A stretch of 64,000 nucleotides of DNA from Melioribacteraceae bacterium (GTDB taxonomy: Bacteria > Bacteroidota > Ignavibacteria > Ignavibacteriales > Melioribacteraceae), in contig WGCV01000044.1 in NCBI GenBank assembly GCA_015493615.1, positions 22,376 to 86,375 on the forward strand, in the 5' to 3' direction. The translations under genes and the position numbers were made by a program. Numbering within the stretch: position 1 is the stretch's first letter; each line of letters opens with the position of its first letter. Below are positions 29,276 to 41,500 of this stretch, piece by piece. The notes under the pieces were generated by a model, which was not told the origin of the DNA, did no database searches, and saw nothing but the letters and a program-made list of their open reading frames with translations.

Positions 29276-29450
29276 AAAAAATTTTTACCATAAAATTGAG
29301 AATATACTCTTTAATGTAGCACAGTTTGCTTAGTGAAGCGGGAAAACCGTGTTTTGTTTTTTTAGTAAATAAAGCAAATTTTATATTAGAGACCTCGTAG
29401 AAGGCGAATAACTTAATGTGAACGAAATTCTATCAGTCCGCCACCGAGTA

Positions 29451-29520
29451 CTGTGACTGAAATAATTTAGCGTTATGCTGTTTTCTCGCAGATTGCAGGC
29501 AATCCGCGCCACAAAAAAAT
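29451..29520 (-). repeat. Dispersed repeat GATTGC-family, copy 1 (reverse)
   Basis: Read on the minus strand this is TTTTTTTGTGGCGCGGATTG, CCTGCAATCTGCGAGAAAAC, then CATAACGCTAAATTATTTC. It matches 35931-36000 and 63781-63847. The core GATTGC-N-TGCAATC is a small palindrome. It lies in the 296-bp gap between the exporter permease and murI. Confidence 0.65.
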
Positions 29521-29571
29521 TGATATTCGAGTTTTTGAAGCGGAAACATTTTTCTAATGACAATTTTGGGT

Positions 29572-30393
29572 TTACCGTATTTCATCCAAATCGATTTTCA
29601 TAATATTGGGAATTTTCCTCCCGAGAAATCTTTCCGCGACAAATGTAAATTTACGCGGCATATCAGTAACGTAAAATAAGTCCGCTCTTTTTTCGGCGTT
29701 GTCGTTCAGAAGATTTCGCCCTTGCAGATAATCCTCGACAACCGTAGCGGCGGCGCCGCCGGAATCTATTAGCTTAACTTCATTTCCCACGGCTTCCTGA
29801 ATCACGTCTTTCAACAACGGGTAATGCGTACATCCGAGTATGAGCGTATCTATTTTCTCTTGGGAAAGCTCGCTTAAATATTCCCTCGCGATGATTTTCG
29901 TCGCTTCATGGTCAGTCCAACCTTCTTCGGCAAGGGGAACAAAAAGTGGGCACGCTTTTTCAAAAATTTTGGCGCTGACAACGCTCTTTAATATTTCCTT
30001 GGAATAAGCGGCGTTTCCGATTGTGGAATCGGTTCCGATTACTCCGATTCTTTTATTCTTAGTTGAACTCAGTGCCGCTTTTGCACCCGGATTTATCATC
30101 CCGACAATGGGAACGTCAAATTTTTCACGGAGAACGTCAAGCGCAACCGACGAAACCGTATTGCATGCCACGACTATCATCTTGACGTTTTTCTTCATTA
30201 AAAATCCGGCGTCCTGCAGCGCATATTCGATTACGGTGCTGTTTGATTTAGAGCCGTAAGGAACGCGCGCCGTATCGCCGAAGTAAACAATGCTCTCTCG
30301 CGGCAAAAATGTGTTCAACTCCTTAACTACGGTTAAGCCCCCGATGCCTGAATCGAAAACGCCTATCGGGTTGGATTTATTCATAAAGTGCAT
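29572..30393 (-). CDS. murI: Glutamate racemase
   Basis: 273 aa. Converts L- to D-glutamate for peptidoglycan. Key parts are IGVFDSGIGGLTVVKEL with Asp14, the phosphate/carboxylate segment FGDTARVPYGSKS, catalytic Cys77 in VVACNTVSS and catalytic Cys188 in LILGCTHYPLL. Translation can start at the first ATG, directly after the glnD stop codon (TAAATG), or at Met4, which matches other family starts (MNKSNPIGVFDSG). The tight junction suggests translational coupling to glnD. No nearby mur gene cluster is present. Confidence 0.94.
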   Translation of the reverse strand: MHFMNKSNPIGVFDSGIGGLTVVKELNTFLPRESIVYFGDTARVPYGSKSNSTVIEYALQDAGFLMKKNVKMIVVACNTVSSVALDVLREKFDVPIVGMINPGAKAALSSTKNKRIGVIGTDSTIGNAAYSKEILKSVVSAKIFEKACPLFVPLAEEGWTDHEATKIIAREYLSELSQEKIDTLILGCTHYPLLKDVIQEAVGNEVKLIDSGGAAATVVEDYLQGRNLLNDNAEKRADLFYVTDMPRKFTFVAERFLGRKIPNIMKIDLDEIR

Positions 30394-32958
30394 TTATTGC
30401 TCTAAAAATTTATTGATTGTCATGCTGAGTTCTTCTCTTACCAGTTCGTGCATTTCCGCTTTTACGTGACGCCCGGAACGTTCGAGAGTGTAGAACGTAT
30501 CAACTACATCTTCTCCCATTGTGGCAATCTTAGCGAAATAAACGTCAAGACCGAGTTTATTCAAAACGTCCGTTATCTTGTAAAGAAGTCCGAGTCTGTC
30601 CGTAGTCGCAACTTCGATAATCGTAAAATTATGATGCTCGATAAATCTTACTTCGACTGATTTTTTCCTCTTGAAAAGCTTTTTCTCCAAGCGTTTCCAG
30701 CGCGAACGGATAAGACGAAACTCCTTTGCAATAAGGAGTTCGCTTCTTACGGCGGCTGAGATGCTTTCCTTGATTGCGTTAAAACGCTCTTCGTTAACCT
30801 TATCCCCCGTTATAAAATCGGTAACATTAAAGTTATCAATTACAATTCCACCTTCTTTAGTGAAAATTTTAGCGTCATGAATATTTACGTCGTTTATTGC
30901 AAAAGCTCCGCATAAACGAGCAAGCAGGGAGTTAAAATCCTTTGTAATAACCGTAACATTTGTAAAAGATTCTTCCTGCTTAAAAATAACGGAGACCTTT
31001 TCGCCTCTGTTAATCGCATTTACGTGAACTTCAATTTCCTCCGGAGAAAAAGTGGATAAGTATCCGACATTATCAATTTCCTCGATATGCTTTGCAATTT
31101 TCTCTCCGGAGTGAAGTACGTTTTTCCGTAATTCTCTTTTATCCTTTTCAAGAAAGTCTTCCGCGCCCATTCTGTTTTCCAGCATTACTTTACTTTTACT
31201 GTAAAGTTCAAAAAGCAAGTCGCTCTTCCACTGAGTCCAAACCGTGGGGTTAACCGCGGAAAGGTCGGCGTATGTTAACAGATAAAGATATTTGAGCGCA
31301 TTTCCGTCGGGAAGAATTGAAACAAAATCATTAAGAATGTACGGGTCGTTTAAATCGCGGCGGAGCGCGGTCTGCTCCATTGTAAGATGATGACGAACAA
31401 GGAATTTTACCAGCTCAATTTTATCATACGTAAAGCCGAACCTTGTCATAATCGAGACCGCCATTTCCGCTCCGATGATTTCATGTCCGGCAACGTCAAC
31501 GGGCTTACCAATATCGTGTAAAAGGATAGCAATAAAAAGGAGATCTTTTTCTTCGAGCGAATGAAATATTTTAGCCAAATCATTCTTTTCACGGAAAAGT
31601 TTTTCAATATTTTCTATCGCTATCAAAGTGTGTTCGTCAGCCGTGTAAGCATGATAAACTCCGGGTTGGATAAATCCGATTAAATCGTTAAACTCCGGAA
31701 TTAAAGCCCCGAGCAATCCTATTTCGTTCATTGAACGGAGCGTAGTTCCAACTTTTCCTTCCAAATTAAAAATATCCCGGAAAATCGGGGCGACTTGCTT
31801 CCGGTTAAATTCATCCCAGTAAAGTTCGTCCACCGCGTCGATTAACTTTGTGCGGACTTGCGGCGAAATTCTCGCATCATAGACGCCCCTTAAATAAACG
31901 GCTTTCAAAATAGATTCGTACGAAATATCGCAGCTGTCGCTGCAGTAAAGCATCCCGTCTTTAAGCTTAAAATCTCCCAGCTCAACCGCGAGCATATCGG
32001 GAAGCGCTTCTTTTTCCTTACTTATATATTGTTTAACCGTGGAACGCAAAAAACGGGAATTGGTTGTTGAAGCGATAAAATAATTGTGCATCAGCCTCTG
32101 CCAATCTCCGCCAAATATCTCAATTTCTTTACTAATTTTCTCCTGCAGTTCAAAGCCGAATCTGTCGGAATTACTCTGCGTTATTATGTGCAGCGCATTC
32201 CGAAGCCCCAGCATAAAGCGATAAGAGTTTAATACTTTATCAAGTTCTCTTCTACTGTAATATCCCTTTTCTTTTAATAGTGAAATAAACAAATCTGTTT
32301 GGGTTATTTCTCTGTAAGGTTCAATATGCTCTCCGGTTCCGAGCATGTAAATCCATTGAACAAAATGAATATCACGTAAACCGCCGGCGGAGTGTTTAAC
32401 GTTTGGCTCCAACGTTTTCGGAGAAGTTCCGTACTTTTCCTCTTTCATTGCGAGATCTTTCATCAGCAATACCAGAAGATTATCTCGGTTTTCATCCGTC
32501 AATATTTCCTTAAACTTCTCCTCCCATTTATGGAACAACTCTTCCGAGCCGGATAGAAATCTGATTCCGAAAAATTGCGTAAAAGAAAGTATATCGCCCG
32601 ACAGAAAGTTGTCGATATCTTCAGCGGCGCGAATCGTATGGCTTATTTCGATTCCGTTATCCCAAAGCTCGGCAATGATCCCATGAATTTCCTTTTCAAA
32701 ATTATCTTTGTCGCTCGGTATAATAAACATTACGTCAATATCGGAAAAAGGAGCCAGCTCCCGCCGGCTGAAACTTCCCGTTGCAACAACGGAAAAATTT
32801 CCGGGATTGTTTTCAAAGCTTGCCCCAACATATTCTTCCACAAGCTTCGTATAGTTTAAACAAAACATTTCCGGCGAGTTAAATGAGTCTTCCAAATTCA
32901 TCAGCTCATTTTTACGCTTAAGAAAAATCTCTTTCGATATGTTGTGATTTGATTTCAT
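30394..32958 (-). CDS. glnD: [Protein-PII] uridylyltransferase/uridylyl-removing enzyme
   Basis: 854 aa, matching the GlnD family. Adds or removes UMP on the nitrogen-signalling PII protein in response to glutamine. Domains in order: nucleotidyltransferase with GSFSRRELAPFSDIDVMFI (61-79; Asp73 and Asp75), a linker with GGLRDIHFVQW, an HD hydrolase domain with LLHDIGKP near 483, and two C-terminal ACT domains near 669 (VTVITKDFNSLLARL) and 786 (TTDRLGLLYKITDVL). The first ACT domain appears degenerate. No glnB/glnK or glutamine synthetase gene is in this window. It is directly upstream of murI with no gap. Confidence 0.92.
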   Translation of the reverse strand: MKSNHNISKEIFLKRKNELMNLEDSFNSPEMFCLNYTKLVEEYVGASFENNPGNFSVVATGSFSRRELAPFSDIDVMFIIPSDKDNFEKEIHGIIAELWDNGIEISHTIRAAEDIDNFLSGDILSFTQFFGIRFLSGSEELFHKWEEKFKEILTDENRDNLLVLLMKDLAMKEEKYGTSPKTLEPNVKHSAGGLRDIHFVQWIYMLGTGEHIEPYREITQTDLFISLLKEKGYYSRRELDKVLNSYRFMLGLRNALHIITQSNSDRFGFELQEKISKEIEIFGGDWQRLMHNYFIASTTNSRFLRSTVKQYISKEKEALPDMLAVELGDFKLKDGMLYCSDSCDISYESILKAVYLRGVYDARISPQVRTKLIDAVDELYWDEFNRKQVAPIFRDIFNLEGKVGTTLRSMNEIGLLGALIPEFNDLIGFIQPGVYHAYTADEHTLIAIENIEKLFREKNDLAKIFHSLEEKDLLFIAILLHDIGKPVDVAGHEIIGAEMAVSIMTRFGFTYDKIELVKFLVRHHLTMEQTALRRDLNDPYILNDFVSILPDGNALKYLYLLTYADLSAVNPTVWTQWKSDLLFELYSKSKVMLENRMGAEDFLEKDKRELRKNVLHSGEKIAKHIEEIDNVGYLSTFSPEEIEVHVNAINRGEKVSVIFKQEESFTNVTVITKDFNSLLARLCGAFAINDVNIHDAKIFTKEGGIVIDNFNVTDFITGDKVNEERFNAIKESISAAVRSELLIAKEFRLIRSRWKRLEKKLFKRKKSVEVRFIEHHNFTIIEVATTDRLGLLYKITDVLNKLGLDVYFAKIATMGEDVVDTFYTLERSGRHVKAEMHELVREELSMTINKFLEQ

Positions 32959-33295
32959 ATCTTTTAGTTATCAGTAATGAGTAATGAGTAATGAACAAGG
33001 AAAATTAATAAGTTTTATTAATAGATACCTTTGCAAAACCTAAAATTGTCATATTGAGGACGGTAGGAGCCGTCCGAAATATCTCTAAATTCGGTACTAT
33101 TACCGGTTTTGAGATTCTTCTCCCGCCAAGGCGGGATCAGAATGACAAATTTCGGGGTTATGCAAAGCCTTCTAATATTTAAAAACTCCTTTCCATTATT
33201 TCCCGATTACTGATTACAATTCATAAATGCCGTTAGTGAAAAAATAAATAAAAAAAATTCTCCCCCGTTTAACCGAGGGAGAATTATAAATTAAA
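32959..33295. mobile_element. Gap holding MITE-like repeat copy R1 and tpl terminator
   Basis: 337 bp. The MITE-like copy R1 spans 33022-33174. Its left end TAGATACCTTTGCAAAACC and right end (complement TAGAAGGCTTTGCATAACC) form imperfect terminal inverted repeats, and it has the shared core GAAATATCTCTAAAT. The palindrome CCCGCC-AAG-GCGGG lies inside. It separates the tpl 3' end from the glnD start, and no gene is present. Confidence 0.75.
33257..33285 (-). terminator. Rho-independent terminator of queC-queF-tpl
   Basis: On the minus strand ATTCTCCCTCGG and CCGGGGGAGAAT-type arms pair around a TTAAA loop, followed by TTTTTTTT. It begins 10 nt after the tpl stop codon and would end this operon. 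Confidence 0.85.
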
Positions 33296-34693
<1,398 letters not shown>

Positions 34694-34702
34694 TTACTCC
34701 GT

Positions 34703-35074
34703 TTATTCATTAGTTAGAGAATCTTCTTTAAAATACTCTGCAACCACCACTGATGTTATTCCACCCCTGACATTAAAATTTGCAGTCAGTTTCATATATC
34801 TCGGTTGTGTAACCGCAACCAAATCATCGAGAATCCTGTTCGTTACAGCTTCAAAATAAATTCCGTCGTTTCTGAATGAGTTCAAATATAACTTGTAAGA
34901 TTTCAGTTCCACGCAAAGCTCATCCGGAATGTACTCCAGAACCATTGTCGCAAAATCGGGCTGCCCGGTTTTCGGACAAAGAGATGTGAACTCCGGAGCC
35001 GTATGCTCGATAAAATAGTCTCTGTCCTTGTACGGATTTTCAAACGTTTCTAATATTTTTCTTTTATCTTCCAT
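34703..35074 (-). CDS. queF: NADPH-dependent preQ0 (7-cyano-7-deazaguanine) reductase
   Basis: 123 aa, the short unimodular type. Reduces the nitrile of preQ0 to the amine preQ1 in queuosine synthesis. The catalytic Cys33 and Asp40 are in [14 protein letters not shown], followed by the QueF cofactor motif [17 protein letters not shown] (about 56-72). The segment [14 protein letters not shown] near the C-terminus is also conserved. It is 18 nt downstream of queC and 15 nt upstream of tpl. A likely final acceptor, tRNA-Asp(GUC), is encoded at 10.3 kb. Confidence 0.95.
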   Translation of the reverse strand: MEDKRKILETFENPYKDRDYFIEHTAPEFTSLCPKTGQPDFATMVLEYIPDELCVELKSYKLYLNSFRNDGIYFEAVTNRILDDLVAVTQPRYMKLTANFNVRGGITSVVVAEYFKEDSLTNE

Positions 35075-35092
35075 TTTTTTCCTTATGTAAAT

Positions 35093-35785
35093 TTATTTTA
35101 AATAATTCGGTCTTACTTTATAGGGAATCGGATCTTCGATTCCAAGCTGCTGAAATCCTCTTAACCGCAAGGCGCAGCTGTCGCAAACTCCGCAAGATTC
35201 ATCTTCATTTTGATAACAAGACCACGTCAGATGAAGAGGCGCGCCGAGTTCAATTCCCTTTTTTATTATCTCCGATTTAGTCATGTGAATTATCGGAGTT
35301 TCAATTTTAATTTTAGTTTCCGGTTTTGTTCCCAAATCCATTGCGTATTCAAACGCTTTGAAAAAGTCGGGACGGCAATCCGGGTAGCCCGAAGAATCCT
35401 CAAAAACAGCGCCGATAAAGATAGCTTTCGCGTTCAGCGTTTCCGCCCAGCTTCCGGCGGCGGTTAAAATATTAGCGTTCCGGAAAGGCACGTACGAGCT
35501 TGGGATTTCTTCATTTTCCAAATCCGCTTTTGAAACTTCCATGGAATAATCGGTCAAAGAGGAGTTCCCTATTTCCGCGAGATGTCGGAAATCAATAACC
35601 AGTCTTTTTTCGACTCCGTAAAAATCGGCAATGTCGTTGAACGCTTGCAGTTCCCGCCGCTCTGTCCGCTGTCCGTAGTTGACATGCAACAAAGCAATGT
35701 CGTATTTAAGATTAGCAATCGCGGCTGTAACGCAACTGTCCAAACCTCCGCTTACGCTTACTACCGCAATATCTCTTTGATTCAT
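35093..35785 (-). CDS. queC: 7-cyano-7-deazaguanine synthase
   Basis: 230 aa. Converts 7-carboxy-7-deazaguanine to preQ0 with ATP and ammonia. The PP-loop is VSVSGGLDSCVTAAIA (about 9-24) and the zinc site is formed by cysteines in WSCYQNEDESCGVCDSC near 195-211. The family block SSYVPFRNANILTAAGSWAE is also present. It is the first gene of queC-queF-tpl on the minus strand. queD, queE and tgt are not in this window. Confidence 0.95.
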   Translation of the reverse strand: MNQRDIAVVSVSGGLDSCVTAAIANLKYDIALLHVNYGQRTERRELQAFNDIADFYGVEKRLVIDFRHLAEIGNSSLTDYSMEVSKADLENEEIPSSYVPFRNANILTAAGSWAETLNAKAIFIGAVFEDSSGYPDCRPDFFKAFEYAMDLGTKPETKIKIETPIIHMTKSEIIKKGIELGAPLHLTWSCYQNEDESCGVCDSCALRLRGFQQLGIEDPIPYKVRPNYLK

Positions 35786-36136
35786 AAATCTCCAAAATTA
35801 TAATTAGGAAAAATAGTAAAATCCTTTTTCATCTTGTAATAATAATTCGCTAATGGGATTTATTTTTTTCCGTTAAAACCCGGCCGACAAAGTTTTAAAT
35901 GAAATAAACCAAAAATTGTCATGAGAAAAATTTTTTTGTAGCGCGGATTGCTTGCAATCTGCGAGAAAAACATAACACTAAATTATTTATTGCCACAGAA
36001 ATTTGAAAAAAGGCAACTTAGATTTTTTATCACGGATTAATAATTAACCGCGGCTTGCCGCGATAGGCAATTCCATGTTAGATGCATTTTCAATCGGAAC
36101 AGAGATAAATATTAGTTTGGAATTTGTTTTGGCGAA
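35786..36136. repeat. Intergenic region with GATTGC-family repeat, copy 2
   Basis: 351 bp. The repeat at about 35908-36000 has AAAATTGTCATGAGAAAAAT, TTGTAGCGCGGATTGC and TTGCAATCTGCGAGAAAAAC. It resembles 29451-29520 (reverse) and 63727-63847. Near 36052 is CGCGGCTTGCCGCGATAGG, related to motifs near 15790 and 24677. The queC promoter must lie here, but I could not identify it. Confidence 0.55.
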
Positions 36137-38515
36137 TTAAAAGTAAATCCGGTATAAAAACATAGGGAAAAATCCCTGCTGGTAATCGGTTTTCATTCTG
36201 TTATTGGCCGGGTCCCAAACTTGCTGGAATACATTCCTATGATCCGTGAGATTTTGAATTTCGAGCGCCCACTCCTGATCGGTCGCGCCGATATTTACGC
36301 GATATGAAATCTTCAAGTCAATCCGAAAGTAATCGGGATGCTTATCAGAGTTAGTCTCCGAATAAAAATACACGGCTTTATTTTCCAACTGTGAAGCCGC
36401 CGCATCTATCGGCGTATAAGGTCTGCCTCCGGCGTAAACGCCCCGTAAATCAATTTTTATTTTGCCGTTTTCCGAAATATTAAATTCATATCCTCCCAAA
36501 AGATTAAAGACGTAACGATTATCAAAAACCGTCGGATGTTCAATCCCGTTGTACCCTTTGTAAAATGAACGAAAGAGAGATGCGGTTGCAAGCAAATAAT
36601 AATTGTCGCTCAAAAATTTCTCAAAAGTAAGTTCAAGTCCGTAGTTTCGTCCGGTTCCAAGGTTGCTGAGACTGTCAATTTGCTGAATATAAAAATATGC
36701 TCCCTCGTTCAGCATTGAGTAATCCGGGTTTCCTTTATCAACAGGAGCGTTGCGTAAAGCCTGATAATACGCTTCCGTCTTTATCCTAATTTGATTTCCC
36801 ATTAAATACTGGTAACCAAGGACAAACTGATTGCTTAAAGTAAATCCCAAGTTCCTATTGCTCTCGGCAATTTTTCCATCGGGCAATTCGGTTCGCACAA
36901 AATAAATAATTTTAGGCTGAGTTTGTGAAAGAAGCCCGTACCCAAAGCTTAAAATATGAGCGCCGGACTGCCACTCAATTCCGAAACGAGGCTCGAGCGA
37001 AGAACTATTATTCAGCGCCAAACGCTGATAGTGCAGTCCGCCGTTGACAAAAAAAGCATTGCTAAATCGATGCTTCCACTGAAAATACCCTTGATAAAGT
37101 TCCGTAGCTCCTTTAGTATCGGTCAGCTTAAAAAAATCGTTTTCCTCAAAACGATGGACGCTGTCAATAAAATTAACATTGCCGCGGTCTATTATTATTC
37201 CCATGTTAAAATAATCTTTAGAACTTAATTTGTGTGTAAAATCCGCCGAAAAGCTGATTGTCGTTTCGGCGTTGGAGGAACGATAAAACCGCGTCTTTGT
37301 CCGGTTATTGTTTTTCAAAGAATCGATCGCGGTTGTAGCTCTCGTACTCGAGACGGAGACGCTTGTCTTGAGCAAAGATTTTTTATTAAAATAATAAACA
37401 TTGGAAAGCCCCGTAACCCCCATATCCGAGCCGAAGTCGGTATCCGTTCCAAGCAAACCGTAGGAAGATTCATTTTTATCTTTTTCGCTGTCCCACAATC
37501 TGATATAACTTAATCCCCCTATTCCGAACAACGTCCAGATTCCCGTTGTTTTAGTCGGGACGTAAAACTTGAAAGTTAAGTCCTGGTATTGCGGGACGGA
37601 GCTTCCGGCAAGAGTTTGCAAGCCGATTGCGTTTAGTACCGCCAATGTTGAGTAACGGTAATTAATCAGGAAAGATGCGTCTTCACCTTTCACAAAAGGT
37701 CCTTCCGCTCCCAACTCAAAACCGTTAAATCCGACTTGCCCGACAAATTCATATTTATCGCTGTTCCCGTTTCGCATTTTCAAATCAAAAACGCCGGAAA
37801 GAGCGTTTCCATATTCGGCGGGAAAAGCGCCCGTCAGGAAATCCGAGTTCGAAAGTAAATTATTATTCAGAATAGTTACGGGACCTCCGGTCGTTCCACT
37901 TGCCCCGAAATGATTAGGATTCGGGATATTTATTCCTTCCATTCGCCACAACAATCCCATTGGCGAATTGCCACGAATAATTATGTCGTTCCGGGAATCG
38001 TCCGCGCCTACTACTCCGGCATAGTTTTGCGCCATTCTTGACGGATCGCCGAGACTCCCGGCATACCGCCTTGCTTCCTCCACGCTGAATGTTCGCGCGC
38101 TGACGGAAGCGAATTCGTTAGAAGACCTTATTTTATCCTCTTTCGCCGTTACGACAACGCTTCCCATCTGAATAACTTTTTCCTCAAGCTCTACGGTTAA
38201 AGTTAGCTGTTTACCTGCCGTCAGTTCAAGGTTTGAAAAATATTTATCGTTATACCCGACATAACTAACCTTAACGCTTACTCTCCCGATTGGAATTTTT
38301 TCCAACTTAAAATTTCCGTTAACGTCGCTTGCCGTTCCGATTAACGGATTTGTGTTCGGAATTATTACCGTTGCGCCCGGTAAAGGATATTTTGTTACCT
38401 CGTCAATTACTTTTCCGCGAATTGTTTGAGTTAATTGCGCAAAATAAATCGAAGGAAGAAAAATTAGGAGCAGAAGTGTTTTCAAACCGGATCGGGCATT
38501 CATAAAATCTCTCAT
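36137..38515 (-). CDS. TonB-dependent outer-membrane receptor
   Basis: 792 aa. A signal peptide ending YFAQ is followed by a carboxypeptidase-regulatory-like domain (about 30-110, IRGKVIDEVTKYPLPGATVII and VKVSYVGYNDKYFSNLEL), a plug (about 130-240, RNDIIIRGNSPMGLLWRMEGI and AEYGNALSGVFDL) and a barrel ending MFLYRIYF. The plug segment with NPNHFGASGTTGGPVTILNNN is typical of a Bacteroidota receptor group of unknown ligand. It stands alone between the queuosine unit and the T9SS surface locus, with 62 bp to the giant cargo gene that ends downstream. The substrate is unknown. Confidence 0.88.
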   Translation of the reverse strand: MRDFMNARSGLKTLLLLIFLPSIYFAQLTQTIRGKVIDEVTKYPLPGATVIIPNTNPLIGTASDVNGNFKLEKIPIGRVSVKVSYVGYNDKYFSNLELTAGKQLTLTVELEEKVIQMGSVVVTAKEDKIRSSNEFASVSARTFSVEEARRYAGSLGDPSRMAQNYAGVVGADDSRNDIIIRGNSPMGLLWRMEGINIPNPNHFGASGTTGGPVTILNNNLLSNSDFLTGAFPAEYGNALSGVFDLKMRNGNSDKYEFVGQVGFNGFELGAEGPFVKGEDASFLINYRYSTLAVLNAIGLQTLAGSSVPQYQDLTFKFYVPTKTTGIWTLFGIGGLSYIRLWDSEKDKNESSYGLLGTDTDFGSDMGVTGLSNVYYFNKKSLLKTSVSVSSTRATTAIDSLKNNNRTKTRFYRSSNAETTISFSADFTHKLSSKDYFNMGIIIDRGNVNFIDSVHRFEENDFFKLTDTKGATELYQGYFQWKHRFSNAFFVNGGLHYQRLALNNSSSLEPRFGIEWQSGAHILSFGYGLLSQTQPKIIYFVRTELPDGKIAESNRNLGFTLSNQFVLGYQYLMGNQIRIKTEAYYQALRNAPVDKGNPDYSMLNEGAYFYIQQIDSLSNLGTGRNYGLELTFEKFLSDNYYLLATASLFRSFYKGYNGIEHPTVFDNRYVFNLLGGYEFNISENGKIKIDLRGVYAGGRPYTPIDAAASQLENKAVYFYSETNSDKHPDYFRIDLKISYRVNIGATDQEWALEIQNLTDHRNVFQQVWDPANNRMKTDYQQGFFPMFLYRIYF

Positions 38516-38577
38516 TTGTTTGTTTTACGATTTTTATTATATGATTTTAACCTTTGTTAATCAACAGTCTTAAATAT

Positions 38578-41500
38578 CTACCTCATCAAAATCATCTTCT
38601 TTGTTGCAGTGAAATCACCCGCACGCAATGTATAGAAATAAATTCCCGAGCTTAATTTGCCAGCGTCAAATTCAACGGAATAATTTCCCGGCGATTGCTT
38701 TTTATTTACAAGCGTTGCAACCTTGCGACCAAGAATGTCGTAAACAATCAATTGTAGAGACAAGGCATGCCTTGTCTCTACGGACGGCACGGCGTATGAA
38801 ATAGTTGTTGTCGGGTTGAACGGATTCGGGTAGTTTTGGAACAGCTCAAATTTTGACGGTGCGTTTGTTTGAACTTCTACTATTTCCGAATATTCAAAAT
38901 TCCCATTAATGTCTATTTGTTTCAATCTGTATTGAATATTCCCACTCGGCGGATTTTCATCCGTAAAAGAATATTCTTTCGGTGAGTTGCTGTTGCCGTG
39001 TCCTTCAACAAAACCAATACTTTCCCACTCACTTTCTCCTTTTGCATTTTTCCTTTCTACTTGAAAACCGTAATTATTTACTTCTGTGGCTGTTTGCCAA
39101 TTAAGTTCAACATTTCTGTCAACCACATTTGCGGTGAAGGAAGAGAGTTCAACCGGAGTAGCTCCTTCGTTTTTACTTATTTCCAAAGCCAGATTTCCGG
39201 CTTTACCCGGGTCTAAAATAGCTCCGCCGGAACCGTTATTTCTATACTCAAAGCCGTCCGAACCGTCGGAATTTTCTATCCCTATTAATGCATCGCCTTT
39301 AATCGTTGTACCGGAAACCTCGGCATTAAGCGAACTTTCCGCTTGATTATATTGAATTTTAACATTGCCGTTTTGTTTTAATATGATTTGAAATGTTATT
39401 GATTCGCTATTATCCCCATAGTCATGATAATGATACCAGGTAACGACAAAATTACCGCCTCCGTCGGCTCCGTAATAAACTTTCCCATCGTCCCCGTCGT
39501 CTAAATCCATTAAACAACCGGCTATTACATTATTTGGAGCGCCGGTATTAGGAATGGATGCTGTAGCTCCGGAGCTTGAGCAACCTGAACCAAAAGCAAT
39601 TACTCCGTTTGAACCAATATAACAATTCGTGTAATCGTTGCCAAAGAAGGTAAAACTAAACCCGATTGTCGCTTGATAATAACCATCGTCGTCATTACCC
39701 GAGGTCCAACTCGTAATTTCGGTGTGCGATTTGGCTGTAGGGTCAATCCAACTATAGGTAGGACGATGCGTTCCTCCGTTGGAAGTTGAATTCGCATAGT
39801 AGTAACCGCCGTATAACGAACCGTCTCCTCCATGGTTTACATTCTTCCCTCTTCCTGAAAGAGCGACTGTGTGAGTTGTTTTTGTGCCGTCGGATATATT
39901 CAGAGAGGCAGTTTTATTTCCGTCAGATGTTGGAGAGAAGGTAACGTTAACAGTAATGGATTCGTTAGCGACTAAATTAATCGGATATGAATTTCCGTCC
40001 GTCAGAGAAAATTCTGAAACATTTGTCCCAGTTAAAGATGAACCGGTAATTTGTATAGTTCCTATTCCGGTATTCTTAATTGTGAAAGTCTGCGCCGAAG
40101 ATTCGGTTAGATTTACTATTCCATAATCTTTACTGCTTGGACTAACTGAGAATATCGGACTTGTAGGAATTTCGCGGACTTGTACATTGTCAACAAATAA
40201 ATCCATATTTCCGTTTGAGACTGTTGACTCGCCGTAAAAACCGATTTTTACGGCGCCGGAGTAAGAAGTAAGATCTAAAGTAATATGTTGTCCCGCGCTG
40301 GGAATATCGGCAAAAGAAGGATTTGTAGCGTTATTCCATATTTGCAAAGCGTTTTCGGAACTCCAAGTTGCGCCGTTATCGGTTGAAATTATCACGGCAA
40401 ATTTATCGTCGTCTCCCGCCGCCGGATCCGGATCGCCGGAATTTCCATAGTCGGTCAATGCCAAATCGAACTCCAATTGATAATTTGTTTTACCGCTCAA
40501 ATCTATCGGAGGCGTAAAAAGCCAATCTTTTATTGAAGTTCCGGATATGTTTATTTTCGCCGATCTACCGTTAGAAGCGCTTGCGTTATTTCTGTAATCG
40601 CCTTGTGTCCAAGCTGAAGATGTTCCCGAAATGGTTGAAGGAGCGGCAAGAGTTCCGGTTCCTTCCGTCCAATCCGTAGGCGGATATGTTGTAAAATTTT
40701 CCGTAAACGGCGGAGTTAACGTTGCGTTGTGACCTGAGCCGCTTAGCGAAACATTATGCGTCGCTTTAGTATTATCCGTAAAAGTTAGATTAGCGTTGCG
40801 CGCTCCTTCCGCTTGGGGAGTGAAAGTTACGCCCCAGCTGACTGTTTGACTTCCGGTAAGGTTTATGGGATAAGAGTTTTCGTCGGTTGTAATTGAAAAA
40901 TCGCCCGTGTTTGTTCCCGTAATTGTCGGCGCGGAAGCAATTGTTAATGTTTCGCCGCCGGAGTTTGAAACCGTAAATGTTTGTTCCGCGGAAGATTCTC
41001 CGAGATTGACCGCTCCGTAATTTTTGCTTTCCGGACTTGCATTAAATGTCGCGCCTTTTCCCGTTCCGCTAAGCGGTACGTCATTATTGGATTTTTGATT
41101 ATCAACAATTCTTAGCGTCGCGCTTCTTGAGCCGGCTGCCGTCGGCGTAAAAGTAACATTAAGCGTATAACTTTGTCCGGCGGTAAGATTTTTGGGATAT
41201 GTCGCCCCGTCAGTTATACTATAATCCCCGGGATTTGCTCCGATTAAAGAAGGCGCTGAATTTATCGTAAGCGTTCCCCCGCCTCTATTTGAAATTGTGA
41301 ATGTTTGAGCGGCGGAAGATTCCCCGAGATTGACGGTTCCGTAATCTTTGCTTGTCGGACTTATATCAAATATAGGTCCTTTTCCTGTTCCGCTAAGTGG
41401 TATGTCATTATTGGATTTTTGATTATCAACAATTCTTAACGTCGCGCTTCTTGAGCCGGCTGCCGTAGGCGTAAAAGTAACATTAAGCGTATAACTTTGT

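Noticed and set aside
36137..38515. SusC-type glycan receptor identity
   Set aside because: No SusD gene or glycoside hydrolase is nearby and the length is short for SusC. Left as a receptor of unknown ligand.
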